16,185 bases of DNA, taken from positions 1 through 16,185 of the forward strand of contig RHCK01000010.1 in NCBI GenBank assembly GCA_010030605.1. Reading direction: 5' to 3'. Shown here piece after piece: positions 7,550 through 15,384 of this stretch. The notes under the pieces were generated by a model. The model searched no databases and had not been told where the DNA came from. It was given only the letters and a program-made list of their open reading frames with translations. Position numbers and translations under genes: made by a program. The DNA is from Acidimicrobiia bacterium. Lineage in GTDB: Bacteria > Actinomycetota > Acidimicrobiia > Acidimicrobiales > Ilumatobacteraceae. How positions within the stretch are numbered: the stretch's first letter is position 1; every line of letters begins with the position of its first letter.

Positions 7550-8674
7550 ATGATCGATGGCATTCCCACCCTCGAGGACCTCGGAGACGTTTCGGGTCGT
7601 CGTGTCCTGGTGCGCACCGATTTCAACGTCCCGATGGAGACGTTGCCCGACGGCAGTCGGCGAATCACCGACGATTTCCGTGTTCGCGCGGCGTTGCCGA
7701 CCATCGAGTGGCTCACGTCGCGCGGTGCATCGGTGGTGTGCGCGAGTCATTTGGGACGACCAAAAGGCCGACCGGAAGAGAAGTACTCGATGTCGCCGGT
7801 TCGCGATTTGCTCGCCACCTTGGCTCCGGGTGTCGAACTTCGCGAGAATTTGCGATTCGACGCGGGGGAGGAGGGCAACGATCCGGCTTTCGTGTCGTCT
7901 TTGATCGAGGGCATCGATCTGTACGTCGACGATGCGTTCGGCGCCGCTCATCGAGCGCACGCGTCGATCGTCGGACCGCCCCAGACTCTCCCGTCGGCCA
8001 TGGGCCGCCTCCTCGAGCGAGAAGTCGACGTGCTGTTGAAGCTGCGAACCGCGCCACGTCATCCGTTCGTGGCGGTGCTGGGGGGTTCGAAGATCTCCGA
8101 CAAGTTCGGTGTGGTGGAAGCCTTGTTGGAAGTGGTCGATTCGCTGGTGATTGGTGGTGCGATGTGTTTCACCTTCATGGCGGCTCAGGGTTACCCCATC
8201 GGTGATTCGTTGTTCGAGCCCGACCAGGTGGAGACATGCCGTCGATTGCTCGCACTGGGCAAGGACATCCATCTGCCCGAGGACATCGTCGGTCTGGACG
8301 CCGACGGGAACTATGCAACGTATGGTCGACGGTTGCCGCCGGGCGCGAAAGGTTTCGACATCGGACCGGGATCCGCGGCCGCTTTCAGCGACATCATCAT
8401 GGAAGCCCGCACCGTTTTCTGGAACGGTCCAATGGGAATGTTCGAGGATGAGCGTTTCGCGAAGGGAACCCGCACCGTTGCTCAGGCAATGGCCGACACC
8501 AAGGCTTTCACCGTGGTGGGCGGCGGTGATTCGGCGGCCGCTTTGGCGCAGTTCGGTCTCGATGACCGCGTCGATCATGTGTCGACCGGCGGCGGAGCAT
8601 CGTTGGAATTGTTGGAACTCGGCGACCTGCCGGGATTGAAAGCATTGAGAGAGGCTCCGAATGCCCGCGTCTAA
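7550..8674 (+). CDS. pgk: Phosphoglycerate kinase
   Basis: This enzyme moves a phosphate from 1,3-bisphosphoglycerate to ADP, the first ATP-making step of glycolysis, directly after Gap. The protein has 374 residues, a little shorter than the usual 390-400, with no broken motif seen. The N-terminal substrate-binding part shows VRTDFNVP (21-28), SHLGRPKG, ENLRFDAGEE and YVDDAFG. The C-terminal nucleotide-binding part shows VLGGSKISDK, WNGPMGMFE, the GGGD loop (324-327) and STGGGASLE. The ATG at 7550 is 17 bp after the gap stop. The frame is open upstream into gap, but the IPTLEDL start matches the family. The ribosome binding site is weak, suggesting re-initiation from gap translation. It overlaps tpiA by 14 bp. 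Confidence 0.96.
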   Translation: MIDGIPTLEDLGDVSGRRVLVRTDFNVPMETLPDGSRRITDDFRVRAALPTIEWLTSRGASVVCASHLGRPKGRPEEKYSMSPVRDLLATLAPGVELRENLRFDAGEEGNDPAFVSSLIEGIDLYVDDAFGAAHRAHASIVGPPQTLPSAMGRLLEREVDVLLKLRTAPRHPFVAVLGGSKISDKFGVVEALLEVVDSLVIGGAMCFTFMAAQGYPIGDSLFEPDQVETCRRLLALGKDIHLPEDIVGLDADGNYATYGRRLPPGAKGFDIGPGSAAAFSDIIMEARTVFWNGPMGMFEDERFAKGTRTVAQAMADTKAFTVVGGGDSAAALAQFGLDDRVDHVSTGGGASLELLELGDLPGLKALREAPNARV

Positions 8675-9443
8675 TCGCCGACCGTTGATCAGCGGCAACT
8701 GGAAAATGAATCTCAATCACTACGACGCGATTCAACTGGTGCAGAAATTGAGTTATCTCATCACCAAAGACGACGTCGAACGTGTGGATGTGTCGCTTCA
8801 TCCTCCGTTCACCGACATCCGAACGGTGCAGACGACACTCGAGAGTGACCGAATCCCGTTCTTCCTCGGTGCACAGAATTGTCACTCCGACGACTCGGGG
8901 GCGTTCACCGGTGAGGTGTCCCCGGCCTTTTTGTCGAAGTTGAACGTCCGCTACGTGATCTGTGGTCACAGTGAGCGCCGTCAGCTGTTCGGCGAGACGG
9001 ACCAGTTCGTGGCGGCCAAGGCCGGCGCCGTCATCAAGCACAAGATGACTCCCATCGTTTGCGTGGGCGAGACGCGAGATCAACGCGAAGCCGGGCAGGC
9101 CCTCGATGTGGTCGGGGCGCAGGTGCTGGCGTCGCTGGACGGTCGAATCGACACCCAGTTCGTCGATCTCGTGATCGCCTACGAGCCCATCTGGGCCATT
9201 GGCACGGGTCTCACCGCCACCGCCGCCGACGCCCAAGAGGTGTGCGCCCACATTCGGACGACCGTGTCGGGTCGATGGGGCGCTGACGCCGCCAATTCGG
9301 TGCGGATTCAATACGGCGGATCGGTGAAGGCCGGCAACATCGCCGAATTGATGGCTCAGCCCGACATCGACGGGGCGCTGGTGGGTGGTGCCAGCTTGGA
9401 CGCCGACGAATTCGCCCGCATCGTCCAATTCCCGTCGGCCTGA
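8661..9443 (+). CDS. tpiA: Triosephosphate isomerase
   Basis: This enzyme interconverts dihydroxyacetone phosphate and glyceraldehyde 3-phosphate in the cytoplasm. The protein has 260 residues, the usual size for a TIM-barrel isomerase. All catalytic parts are visible: GNWKMN with Lys15, the His103 segment ICGHSERRQLFGE, the Glu175 segment AYEPIWAIGTG, which runs into the flexible loop 6, and the phosphate-binding parts QYGGSVKAGN and GALVGGASL. The ATG at 8661 overlaps the end of pgk by 14 bp, and GAGAGG at 8648-8653 serves as a ribosome binding site, so translation is probably coupled. It is the last gene of the glycolytic set. In other actinobacteria secG usually follows at once; here a transporter operon comes between. 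Confidence 0.97.
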   Translation: MPASNRRPLISGNWKMNLNHYDAIQLVQKLSYLITKDDVERVDVSLHPPFTDIRTVQTTLESDRIPFFLGAQNCHSDDSGAFTGEVSPAFLSKLNVRYVICGHSERRQLFGETDQFVAAKAGAVIKHKMTPIVCVGETRDQREAGQALDVVGAQVLASLDGRIDTQFVDLVIAYEPIWAIGTGLTATAADAQEVCAHIRTTVSGRWGADAANSVRIQYGGSVKAGNIAELMAQPDIDGALVGGASLDADEFARIVQFPSA

Positions 9444-9474
9444 CGGGTTGGGCGGAGGTAGCCCCGAGCAGACG

Positions 9475-9480
9475 TATGAT
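9475..9480 (+). promoter_or_regulatory. -10 box of the peptide transporter operon
   Basis: TATGAT, one base from the consensus TATAAT, ends 7 bp before the ATG at 9488. This is the best -10 box in the window. No Shine-Dalgarno is seen between it and the ATG, so the first transporter gene is probably leaderless. No -35 box at the usual spacing is clear. Confidence 0.55.
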
Positions 9481-9487
9481 GTGACCG

Positions 9488-10480
9488 ATGTCGGGTCGGG
9501 GGACGAAATCGGTCGAGGAGTTTGACGCGTCCGTCGACGAACCAGCGGCGGGCTTGTCGCCCTTCCAGATGGGTCTCGCCCGAGTGCGCGGCAATCGCAT
9601 GGCAGTGATCGCCTTCTGGGTCGTGATTTTCTACGTGTTCGTCGCCGCGTTCGCCCCGATCCTCGTGCGGTTGCTGAACATCGACCCGTACGCGCTCGAT
9701 CGACAGGCCATCAACGACTTCGGACTTCCGGCGGGTCCGTTGGGCGGGGTTTCTTGGGATCACCCCTTCGGAGTCGAACCTGGGACCGGTCGTGACATTC
9801 TCGGACGTTTGATGTACGGAGCGCGCATCTCGCTCCTGGTGGGCACCATCGGAACGATTTTGACCACCGTCGTCGGAGTGACCTTGGGACTGATCGCTGG
9901 TTTGCGACGCGGGTTCGTTGACTCGTTGATCAGCCGAGTTGGTGACGTCACGCTGGCGTTCCCGTCGTTGCTTTTGATCATCGCCTTGGCCAATCCGATG
10001 ACGCAACGTCTCGAGTCGTGGGGCATTCCGGCCGGGAACACCGCTCGTATCACCTACATCCTCTCGGTTCTCACGGTTTTCGGATGGGTGTACATGGCTC
10101 GTTTGGTGCGCGGTCAAGTGTTGTCGTTGCGAGAACGCGAGTTCGTCGAGGCCGCACGATCGTTCGGCGCGGGTACCGGTCATTTGGTGTTCAAACAGTT
10201 GCTGCCGAACCTGTGGCCCCAGATCATCGTGTTCGTGTCGCTGAGCCTGCCCGGATATGTGGCCCTCGAAGCGACGTTGTCGTTCCTCGGAGTCGGCTTG
10301 TTGGCGCCGGCGGCATCGTGGGGAATCATGCTCGGGGATTCGGTGCGTTACTACCGAGCCGACCCGACGTACCTGTTCATTCCGGGAATGGTCCTGATGA
10401 TCCTGGTCCTGGCGTTCAACCTGCTCGGAGATGGTTTACGGGATGCCTTCGACCCCCGAAGCGACCGTCAGCAGTTGTGA
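9488..10480 (+). CDS. dppC: Peptide-type ABC transporter permease (DppC/OppC family)
   Basis: An inner-membrane subunit of a peptide/nickel-type ABC importer. It has 330 residues. A cytoplasmic N-terminal tail of about 35 residues is followed by a first membrane segment (about 38-58). A long external loop carries the family segment HPFGVEPGTGRDILGRLMYGARISL. Further membrane segments follow. The EAA loop that docks onto an ATPase is EFVEAARSFGAG near 218-229. A late segment SFLGVGLLAPAASWG is typical of DppC. The ATG at 9488 follows a TATGAT box by 7 bp. It is the first gene of the operon, with the binding protein between it and its DppB partner; the usual order is A-B-C-D-F. The substrate, peptides or something else such as nickel or sugars, cannot be told from the permease. 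Confidence 0.93.
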   Translation: MSGRGTKSVEEFDASVDEPAAGLSPFQMGLARVRGNRMAVIAFWVVIFYVFVAAFAPILVRLLNIDPYALDRQAINDFGLPAGPLGGVSWDHPFGVEPGTGRDILGRLMYGARISLLVGTIGTILTTVVGVTLGLIAGLRRGFVDSLISRVGDVTLAFPSLLLIIALANPMTQRLESWGIPAGNTARITYILSVLTVFGWVYMARLVRGQVLSLREREFVEAARSFGAGTGHLVFKQLLPNLWPQIIVFVSLSLPGYVALEATLSFLGVGLLAPAASWGIMLGDSVRYYRADPTYLFIPGMVLMILVLAFNLLGDGLRDAFDPRSDRQQL

Positions 10481-10510
10481 CGTTCGTCCCGAGACCGTGA
10501 TTCATCGTTG

Positions 10511-10516
10511 TACACT
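10511..10516 (+). promoter_or_regulatory. Possible -10 box of the binding-protein gene
   Basis: TACACT matches the TAnnnT form. A transcript would start near 10523, leaving a leader of about 39 nt that includes an inverted repeat and a strong ribosome binding site. This would give the binding-protein gene its own promoter inside the operon. No -35 box is clear. Confidence 0.4.
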
Positions 10517-10531
10517 GCAAATCACTAGCGC

Positions 10532-10546
10532 CCGACACACTGTCGG
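10532..10546. repeat. Inverted repeat in the leader of the binding-protein gene
   Basis: CCGACA and TGTCGG form a perfect 6-bp inverted repeat separated by CAC. It lies between the possible -10 box and the ribosome binding site at 10551-10558. It could be an operator or, in RNA, a small hairpin at the 5' end that protects the message. Which of these applies cannot be told from sequence. Confidence 0.4.
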
Positions 10547-10561
10547 CGAAAGGGGAGGAAA

Positions 10562-12331
10562 ATGAAGAAGCGAAGCAAAGTTCTCGCTGTCGCGGCCCTC
10601 GTGGGTCTCGTGGCGGGCGCCTGCGGCGGTTCCGGAGACGGGGCCAAGAGCGGCGAAGAGTCCGGTGGTCGCTCGGCCACCATGGACGGAGTGAAGGATG
10701 GGGGCACGTTGTACGTGCTCACCATGCAGGAAGGCGCATCGACACTCGACCCGCAGCGCGTGTACACCGGCGCCGAGCTCGGCGCGTGGGGTTCCACCTT
10801 CACCCGTACCTTGACCACCTACAAGCCGGTCGCCGGTAAGGACGGTACGACGTTGGTGCCCGACATGGCCACCGACCTCGGTACGGCATCGGACGACCTC
10901 AAGACCTGGTCGTTCACCATGCGTGACGGCATCAAGTGGGAAGACGGCTCCGACGTCACCTGTGGCGACATCGCCTACGGTGTGTCGCGTACCTTCGCCG
11001 CCGAGGTGACCGCGGGCGAGGGCCCGATGTACGCGTTGAGCTACCTCGACATCCCCGAGGGCGACTCGGACTTCGGTAGCGCCTATCCCGGACCGTGGTT
11101 GGCCACGCCCGAGCAGCAGGCGCTCTTCGATGAGGCCGTGTCCTGCGACGGCAACACGATCACCTTCAAGCTCGGCGTTCCGGTTGCCGACTTCAACTAC
11201 ACCGTCGGTCTGCTGGCCTTCGCCCCGGTCCCCAAGGACCAGGACACCGCCGACCAGTACGGTCTGAAGCCTTTCTCGAACGGACCCTTCAAGGTCGAAA
11301 GCTACGAAGAGGGCAAGGAGCTGGTTCTGGTTCGTAATGAGAACTGGAGCAAGGACACCGACGAGGTTCGCGAGCCCAAGGTCGACAAGATCGTGTGGCA
11401 GTTCGGTCTCGACGAGGCGGTCATCGACGAGCGCATGCTCGCCGATGCCGGTGACGACAAGAACGCCATCGTGTACGGCGGAATTCTGCCGGAGAACCTC
11501 CAGACAGTCTTCGGTGACGACACCCTGAAGGATCGTCGTACCGACGGTTTCGACGGTTTCGTCTCGTACACGATGTTCAACGTGGAGTCGGTCTCGTGTG
11601 TCGAGGTCCGTCAGGCCGTGTGGTTGGCCCTCGATCGTGAGGCACTGCGCACCGCCGCCGGTGGACCGTTCACTGGCGAGTTCGCCAAGAGCTTCGTGGC
11701 CCCGCTGTTGGCGGCCGACTATGAGCCCGCCAAGTTGGTCGATGGACTGAACGAGGACGGCACTCCGAACGTCGAGGCGGCCAAGGCCAAGCTCGAGGAA
11801 GCCAAGACCAAGTGCCCCGAGGTGTACGCCAAGGCCACCGAGGATGGTCTCCGTTTCGATCACCCCGACAGCGACACGTGGAAGAAGAACATCGCCATCT
11901 GGATCGAGTCGCTTGGCGCCGCTGGCATCAAGATCAACGACAACCCGATCGAGGCGTCGAAGTACTACGCCACCATCAACGGTGACCGTGGTGACCTGAT
12001 GCGTGCCGGTTGGGCGGCTGACTGGGCGAACGCCTCGACCGTCATCCCCGAACTCTTCGGTGAGGGCGGCGGCTTCAACTACCACAACAACGAAGGTGAC
12101 GCTGCGTTCGCCGACTTCCAGGCCAAGGTCGATGAGGCCAAGGCCGAGACCGACCGCGCCAAGCAGTCGAAGCTCTGGAAGGAACTGAACCAGTACGTCA
12201 TCGACCAGGTGTGGTCCATCCCGGGTTCGGCAACCAAGAGCCAGAACCTGGTCGGATCGAACGTGCGTGGCGCTTTCCAGTGGCTGCCGTTCGGTTGGTA
12301 CAACCTCGGTGGCGTCGGCCTGGCCGGCTGA
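10562..12331 (+). CDS. Peptide-type ABC transporter substrate-binding lipoprotein (SBP family 5)
   Basis: The receptor of the importer, anchored outside the membrane. The 589-residue protein starts with a lipoprotein signal: MKKRSK, a hydrophobic stretch, then VAGAC with Cys21 as the lipidated residue, followed by a flexible Gly/Ser-rich linker. The mature part begins GGTLYVLTMQEG and fits the family 5 solute-binding proteins (DppA/OppA), with TLDPQRVYTG, FTMRDGIKWEDG and SNGPFKVESY. The ATG at 10562 has a strong AGGGGAGG ribosome binding site 3 nt upstream of the AAAATG region. Lysine is coded almost only by AAG, unlike the neighbouring ATPase genes, which suggests high expression. A strong hairpin follows the stop. 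The ligand is probably peptides, but family 5 also includes nickel, haem and sugar binders, so this is not certain. Confidence 0.93.
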   Translation: MKKRSKVLAVAALVGLVAGACGGSGDGAKSGEESGGRSATMDGVKDGGTLYVLTMQEGASTLDPQRVYTGAELGAWGSTFTRTLTTYKPVAGKDGTTLVPDMATDLGTASDDLKTWSFTMRDGIKWEDGSDVTCGDIAYGVSRTFAAEVTAGEGPMYALSYLDIPEGDSDFGSAYPGPWLATPEQQALFDEAVSCDGNTITFKLGVPVADFNYTVGLLAFAPVPKDQDTADQYGLKPFSNGPFKVESYEEGKELVLVRNENWSKDTDEVREPKVDKIVWQFGLDEAVIDERMLADAGDDKNAIVYGGILPENLQTVFGDDTLKDRRTDGFDGFVSYTMFNVESVSCVEVRQAVWLALDREALRTAAGGPFTGEFAKSFVAPLLAADYEPAKLVDGLNEDGTPNVEAAKAKLEEAKTKCPEVYAKATEDGLRFDHPDSDTWKKNIAIWIESLGAAGIKINDNPIEASKYYATINGDRGDLMRAGWAADWANASTVIPELFGEGGGFNYHNNEGDAAFADFQAKVDEAKAETDRAKQSKLWKELNQYVIDQVWSIPGSATKSQNLVGSNVRGAFQWLPFGWYNLGGVGLAG

Positions 12332-12350
12332 CATCGAGGAATGACTCGAG

Positions 12351-12383
12351 AGGTGGGCGGTCGCATTCGGCGGCCGCCCACCT
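12351..12383 (+). terminator. Strong intercistronic hairpin after the binding-protein gene
   Basis: AGGTGGGCGG (12351-12360) and CCGCCCACCT (12374-12383) pair perfectly. The stem extends inward by four more pairs, one a G-T pair, leaving a 5-nt loop (12365-12369). There is no run of T after it, so it is more likely a partial terminator or an mRNA-protecting hairpin than a full stop. It lies 19 bp after the binding-protein stop and 21 bp before the next ATG. Confidence 0.75.
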
Positions 12384-12404
12384 TCGTGTCCCGGGCGTGA
12401 TGAC

Positions 12405-13394
12405 ATGATCTTTTTCGTACTCCGACGGTCGATGTTCGCCGTTGTTTTGCTGCTCATCGTCAGCGCCTTCACTTTCTGGATTTTTTCCGCTCTTCCCTCG
12501 GATCCGGCGGCTCTCACCTGCGGCAAGAACTGTCGCCCCGAGGTGATCGAAGCCAACCGTGAACGTTTGGGCTACGACAAGCCCTTGGTGGAGCAGTACG
12601 GCGCGTACATGAAAGGCATCTTCGCCGGACGCACGTACGGAGAAGAAGGCGCTTCGGTGCATTGCCCCGCGCCCTCACTCGGCTACTCCTACGACCGTCA
12701 CGAATGCGTGACGTCATTGATTGCTTCGACCCTTCCCGTCACCGCATCGATCGCCCTTGGTGCCTTCGTGCTCTGGATGGCCATCGGAGTCGGACTCGGA
12801 ACACTGGCCGCCTTGAAACGTGGGCGATGGCAAGATCGATTGGCCACCGGCTTCAGCGTGGTGGGTGTGAGTTTCCCGACGTTTTTCCTCGGACTCATGT
12901 TCATCATGATCTTCGTGATTTGGACCGGAATCCTTCCGTTCCCGCGCTACACCGGAATCACCGAGAACCCCGTCGACTGGTTCATGGCACTGATTCTTCC
13001 GTGGTTCGTTCTGGCGCTCATCTCCGCCGCCACCTACGTACGAATGACGCGCAACGGAATCCTCGAGGTGATGAACGAGGAGTTCGTTCGCCTCGGAATC
13101 GCCAAAGGCCTACCTCGCAAACGACTCATCGTCACCTACGTCATGCGCGCGGCGTTGGTGCCGATCGTGACCATCGCCGGACTGGATTTCGCGTTCCTGT
13201 TGGGTGGAGCCTTGGTCACGGAAAGCATCTTCAATCTGCCCGGTTTGGGCAAGCTCACGTTGGCCGCGGTCGTCAACTCGGATCTTCCGATCCTCGTGGC
13301 CACCACGATGGTTGCGGCAGTGTTCATCGTGATCGCGAACGCCGTCGTCGACGTGCTGTACGGATACCTCGATCCCCGAGTGAGGGTGAAGTGA
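12405..13394 (+). CDS. dppB: Peptide-type ABC transporter permease (DppB/OppB family)
   Basis: The second membrane subunit of the importer, 329 residues. The N-terminal start MIFFVLRRSM leads into the first membrane segment (about 10-30), followed by the typical extracytoplasmic segment RERLGYDKPLVEQYG. Later membrane segments carry VSFPTFFLGL, and the docking loop is YVRMTRNGILEVMNEEFVRLG. The end LYGYLDPRVRVK is typical of DppB. Four cysteines (39, 43, 87 and 101) lie in the large external loop and could form disulfides. The ATG at 12405 is 73 bp after the binding-protein stop. Its ribosome binding site is poor, so expression may be low relative to the receptor. The stop overlaps the GTG start of the ATPase gene as GTGA. 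Confidence 0.93.
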   Translation: MIFFVLRRSMFAVVLLLIVSAFTFWIFSALPSDPAALTCGKNCRPEVIEANRERLGYDKPLVEQYGAYMKGIFAGRTYGEEGASVHCPAPSLGYSYDRHECVTSLIASTLPVTASIALGAFVLWMAIGVGLGTLAALKRGRWQDRLATGFSVVGVSFPTFFLGLMFIMIFVIWTGILPFPRYTGITENPVDWFMALILPWFVLALISAATYVRMTRNGILEVMNEEFVRLGIAKGLPRKRLIVTYVMRAALVPIVTIAGLDFAFLLGGALVTESIFNLPGLGKLTLAAVVNSDLPILVATTMVAAVFIVIANAVVDVLYGYLDPRVRVK

Positions 13395-14395
13395 CCCTCC
13401 TCTCGGTTCGCGATCTGAACGTCACCTTCGGCACTCCGGAAGGTGACGTGCGTGCGGTGCAGGGCGTGTCGTTCGACATCGAGCCCGGCGAAACGGTGGC
13501 CATCGTGGGCGAGAGCGGCTCCGGAAAGTCCGTGACGGCCAACTCGCTGTTACGGCTCAATTTCGGGGCCGATGTGCGGATTTCCGGAGAGATTTTGCTC
13601 GAGGGTCGCGATGTCCTGACCATGACCGAGGACGAAGTCCGTTCGGTTCGGGGCAGTGACATGGCCATGATCTTTCAGGATCCGCTCACTGCTCTGAACC
13701 CGTTCTACACGGTGGGTCGTCAAATCGGTGAGGCGTACGCGATTCATCATCCGGGTGCCACCAAGAAGGAACTTCGTGAGATCGCTCTGAACTCATTGGA
13801 GAAAGTCGGAATTCCCGAGCCTCTGAAGCGCGTCGATCAGTACCCGCATGAATTCTCCGGAGGAATGCGTCAACGCATCGTGATCGCGATGGCGTTGGTG
13901 AACAATCCCAAGATTCTGATCGCCGACGAGCCGACCACGGCCCTCGACGTCACGGTGCAGGCGCAAATTCTCGAACTCATCGCCGAGATGCAAGCCCAAC
14001 ATGGCTCGGCGGTCATCCTCATCACGCACGATCTGGGTGTGGTGGCCGAGATCACCGAACGAGTGATGGTGATGTACGCCGGACGTGTCGTCGAATCCGC
14101 GTCGGTGGAGAACACCTTCGCGGTGCCCACTCATCCGTACACGCGCGGACTGTTGAAGTCGGTCAAGAGTCTGGACACCGCACGCCACGAGCGTTTGGAG
14201 CCCATTCCGGGCACACCGCCGTCGTTGATCAAGTTGCCGTCCGGTTGCCCGTTTCATCCTCGGTGCGCGTTCGCCGATTCGTTGGGCGGTCGCTGCTCGT
14301 CGGAGGCCCCCGAACTGCGGATCGTGGGATCGAGTCGGTCGGCCTGTCATCTTCCCGACGAGCGTCTGCTCGGTCTGATGGGAGGTGCGTCGTGA
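13391..14395 (+). CDS. dppD: Peptide-type ABC transporter ATPase (DppD/OppD family)
   Basis: The first of two ATPase subunits that drive the importer on the cytoplasmic side, 334 residues. Walker A is GESGSGKS (40-47), the Q-loop is in MIFQDPLTALNP, the signature is SGGMRQR (156-162), Walker B is ILIADEPTTALD (175-186), and the H-loop is in ITHDLG. The C-terminal oligopeptide/dipeptide domain carries GCPFHPRC and two later cysteines (RCSSEAP and ACHLP). This four-cysteine set is a family trait, and some DppD proteins bind an iron-sulfur cluster there. The start is GTG at 13391, inside the GTGA overlap with dppB, so translation is coupled. The frame is open upstream to 12662, but that part lies antiphase within dppB and is not coding. 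Confidence 0.94.
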   Translation: MTLLSVRDLNVTFGTPEGDVRAVQGVSFDIEPGETVAIVGESGSGKSVTANSLLRLNFGADVRISGEILLEGRDVLTMTEDEVRSVRGSDMAMIFQDPLTALNPFYTVGRQIGEAYAIHHPGATKKELREIALNSLEKVGIPEPLKRVDQYPHEFSGGMRQRIVIAMALVNNPKILIADEPTTALDVTVQAQILELIAEMQAQHGSAVILITHDLGVVAEITERVMVMYAGRVVESASVENTFAVPTHPYTRGLLKSVKSLDTARHERLEPIPGTPPSLIKLPSGCPFHPRCAFADSLGGRCSSEAPELRIVGSSRSACHLPDERLLGLMGGAS

Positions 14396-15372
14396 ACACC
14401 GATCTGGTGCTCGAGGCTCGTGGTCTTCGAAAGTATTTCCCGACCGGAGCGTCCAAGATGCTCCAACGTCCAACCGATGTCGTCCAAGCGGTCGACGAGG
14501 TGTCGTTCGGTCTGCGTCGTGGAACCACCTTGGCCATCGTGGGGGAGTCCGGTTGTGGCAAATCGACGCTGGGTCGATTGTTGGCACGCCTGATCGAGCC
14601 GACGGCAGGGTCCGTTCTCTTGGATGGCAAGGACATCACGAAGGCGTCCTCACGGGAGCTCCTCGCCCTGCGGCGGGACATTCAGGTCGTCTTCCAGGAT
14701 CCCTACGCCTGTTTGAATCCGCGACACAGCATTGGTCAGAGCATCGGAACGCCGATCCGTATTCAAAAGACCCTGTCACGCGCCGACGAAAAGGCTCGGG
14801 TGCGCGAACTGATGGCCTTGGTGGGATTGAACCCCGAGCACTACAACCGCTTTCCTCACGAGTTCTCGGGCGGTCAACGTCAGCGCGCCGGTATCGCTCG
14901 AGCGCTGGCACTGCAACCCAAGGTCATCATCGCCGACGAGCCAGTCTCGGCTCTGGACGTGTCGATTCAGGCGCAGATTCTGAATCTGATGGAGGACCTC
15001 CAATCGTCGATGGGGCTGTCGTACGTGTTCATCGCTCACGACTTGTCCGTGGTGCGTCATATCGCCGACCAAGTGGCGGTGATGTACCTCGGAAAGATCG
15101 TCGAGATCGGTGATCCGACCGCGGTGTACGAACGTTCGGCGCATCCGTACACCAAGGCCCTGTTGTCGGCGGTGCCGGTGGCCGATCCAAAGGGAGCGGG
15201 GGAGCGCAAACGAATCGTTCTCAGCGGTGACGTACCGAGTCCGGTGAATCCACCCTCGGGATGCCGGTTCCGCACGCGTTGTCCCAAGGCCGAAGCCCGC
15301 TGTGCGGCCGAGGAACCCCTGCTCATCGAGCGAGAATCCGGTCACCAGGTGGCCTGCCATTTCCCGCTCTGA
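14392..15372 (+). CDS. dppF: Peptide-type ABC transporter ATPase (DppF/OppF family)
   Basis: The second ATPase subunit of the importer, 326 residues. It begins with a short strand and LRKYFPTG, the usual OppF/DppF opening. Walker A is GESGCGKS (51-58), the Q-loop segment is VVFQDPYACLNPR, the signature is SGGQRQR (from 159), Walker B is IIADEPVSALD near 179-189, and the H-loop is IAHDLS. The C-terminal domain carries GCRFRTRCP, a further Cys and ACHFP, the same four-cysteine pattern as DppD. The start is GTG at 14392, overlapping the dppD stop as GTGA, with a ribosome binding site GGAGGT at 14381-14386. It is the last transporter gene and lies 20 bp before secG. Confidence 0.94.
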   Translation: MNTDLVLEARGLRKYFPTGASKMLQRPTDVVQAVDEVSFGLRRGTTLAIVGESGCGKSTLGRLLARLIEPTAGSVLLDGKDITKASSRELLALRRDIQVVFQDPYACLNPRHSIGQSIGTPIRIQKTLSRADEKARVRELMALVGLNPEHYNRFPHEFSGGQRQRAGIARALALQPKVIIADEPVSALDVSIQAQILNLMEDLQSSMGLSYVFIAHDLSVVRHIADQVAVMYLGKIVEIGDPTAVYERSAHPYTKALLSAVPVADPKGAGERKRIVLSGDVPSPVNPPSGCRFRTRCPKAEARCAAEEPLLIERESGHQVACHFPL

Positions 15373-15378
15373 CACCGT

Positions 15379-15384
15379 TAGGAT
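15379..15384 (+). promoter_or_regulatory. -10 box of secG
   Basis: TAGGAT ends 8 bp before the GTG start of secG and just after the dppF stop. It fits the same TAnnnT pattern seen before other genes here, so secG may have its own leaderless transcript. No -35 box is clear. Confidence 0.4.

Noticed and set aside
12341..12400. A 19-codon frame (ATG to TGA) spanning the hairpin between the receptor gene and dppB, ending 4 bp before the dppB ATG
   Set aside because: GAGGA directly touches the ATG, so the ribosome binding site spacing is unworkable. The codons are explained by the hairpin stem. It could be revisited if ribosome profiling shows reads.
10502..12556. A 684-codon open frame on the minus strand, antisense to the receptor gene
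   Set aside because: It lies wholly opposite a clear lipoprotein receptor gene with strong codon bias, which keeps stops out of the antisense frame. The translation is low in complexity, rich in Val, Gly and Leu, and shows no family motif.
12662..13390. A 243-codon N-terminal extension of the dppD frame
   Set aside because: It is out of phase inside dppB, which has clear membrane segments and family motifs. The extension is rich in Arg and His and resembles no protein family. The GTGA overlap gives a natural start.
13391..15372. Possible novelty of the cysteine clusters at the C-termini of both ATPases
   Set aside because: The GCxFxxRC ... C ... ACH pattern is a usual trait of the oligopeptide/dipeptide ATPase C-terminal domain, so it supports the family call but is not new.
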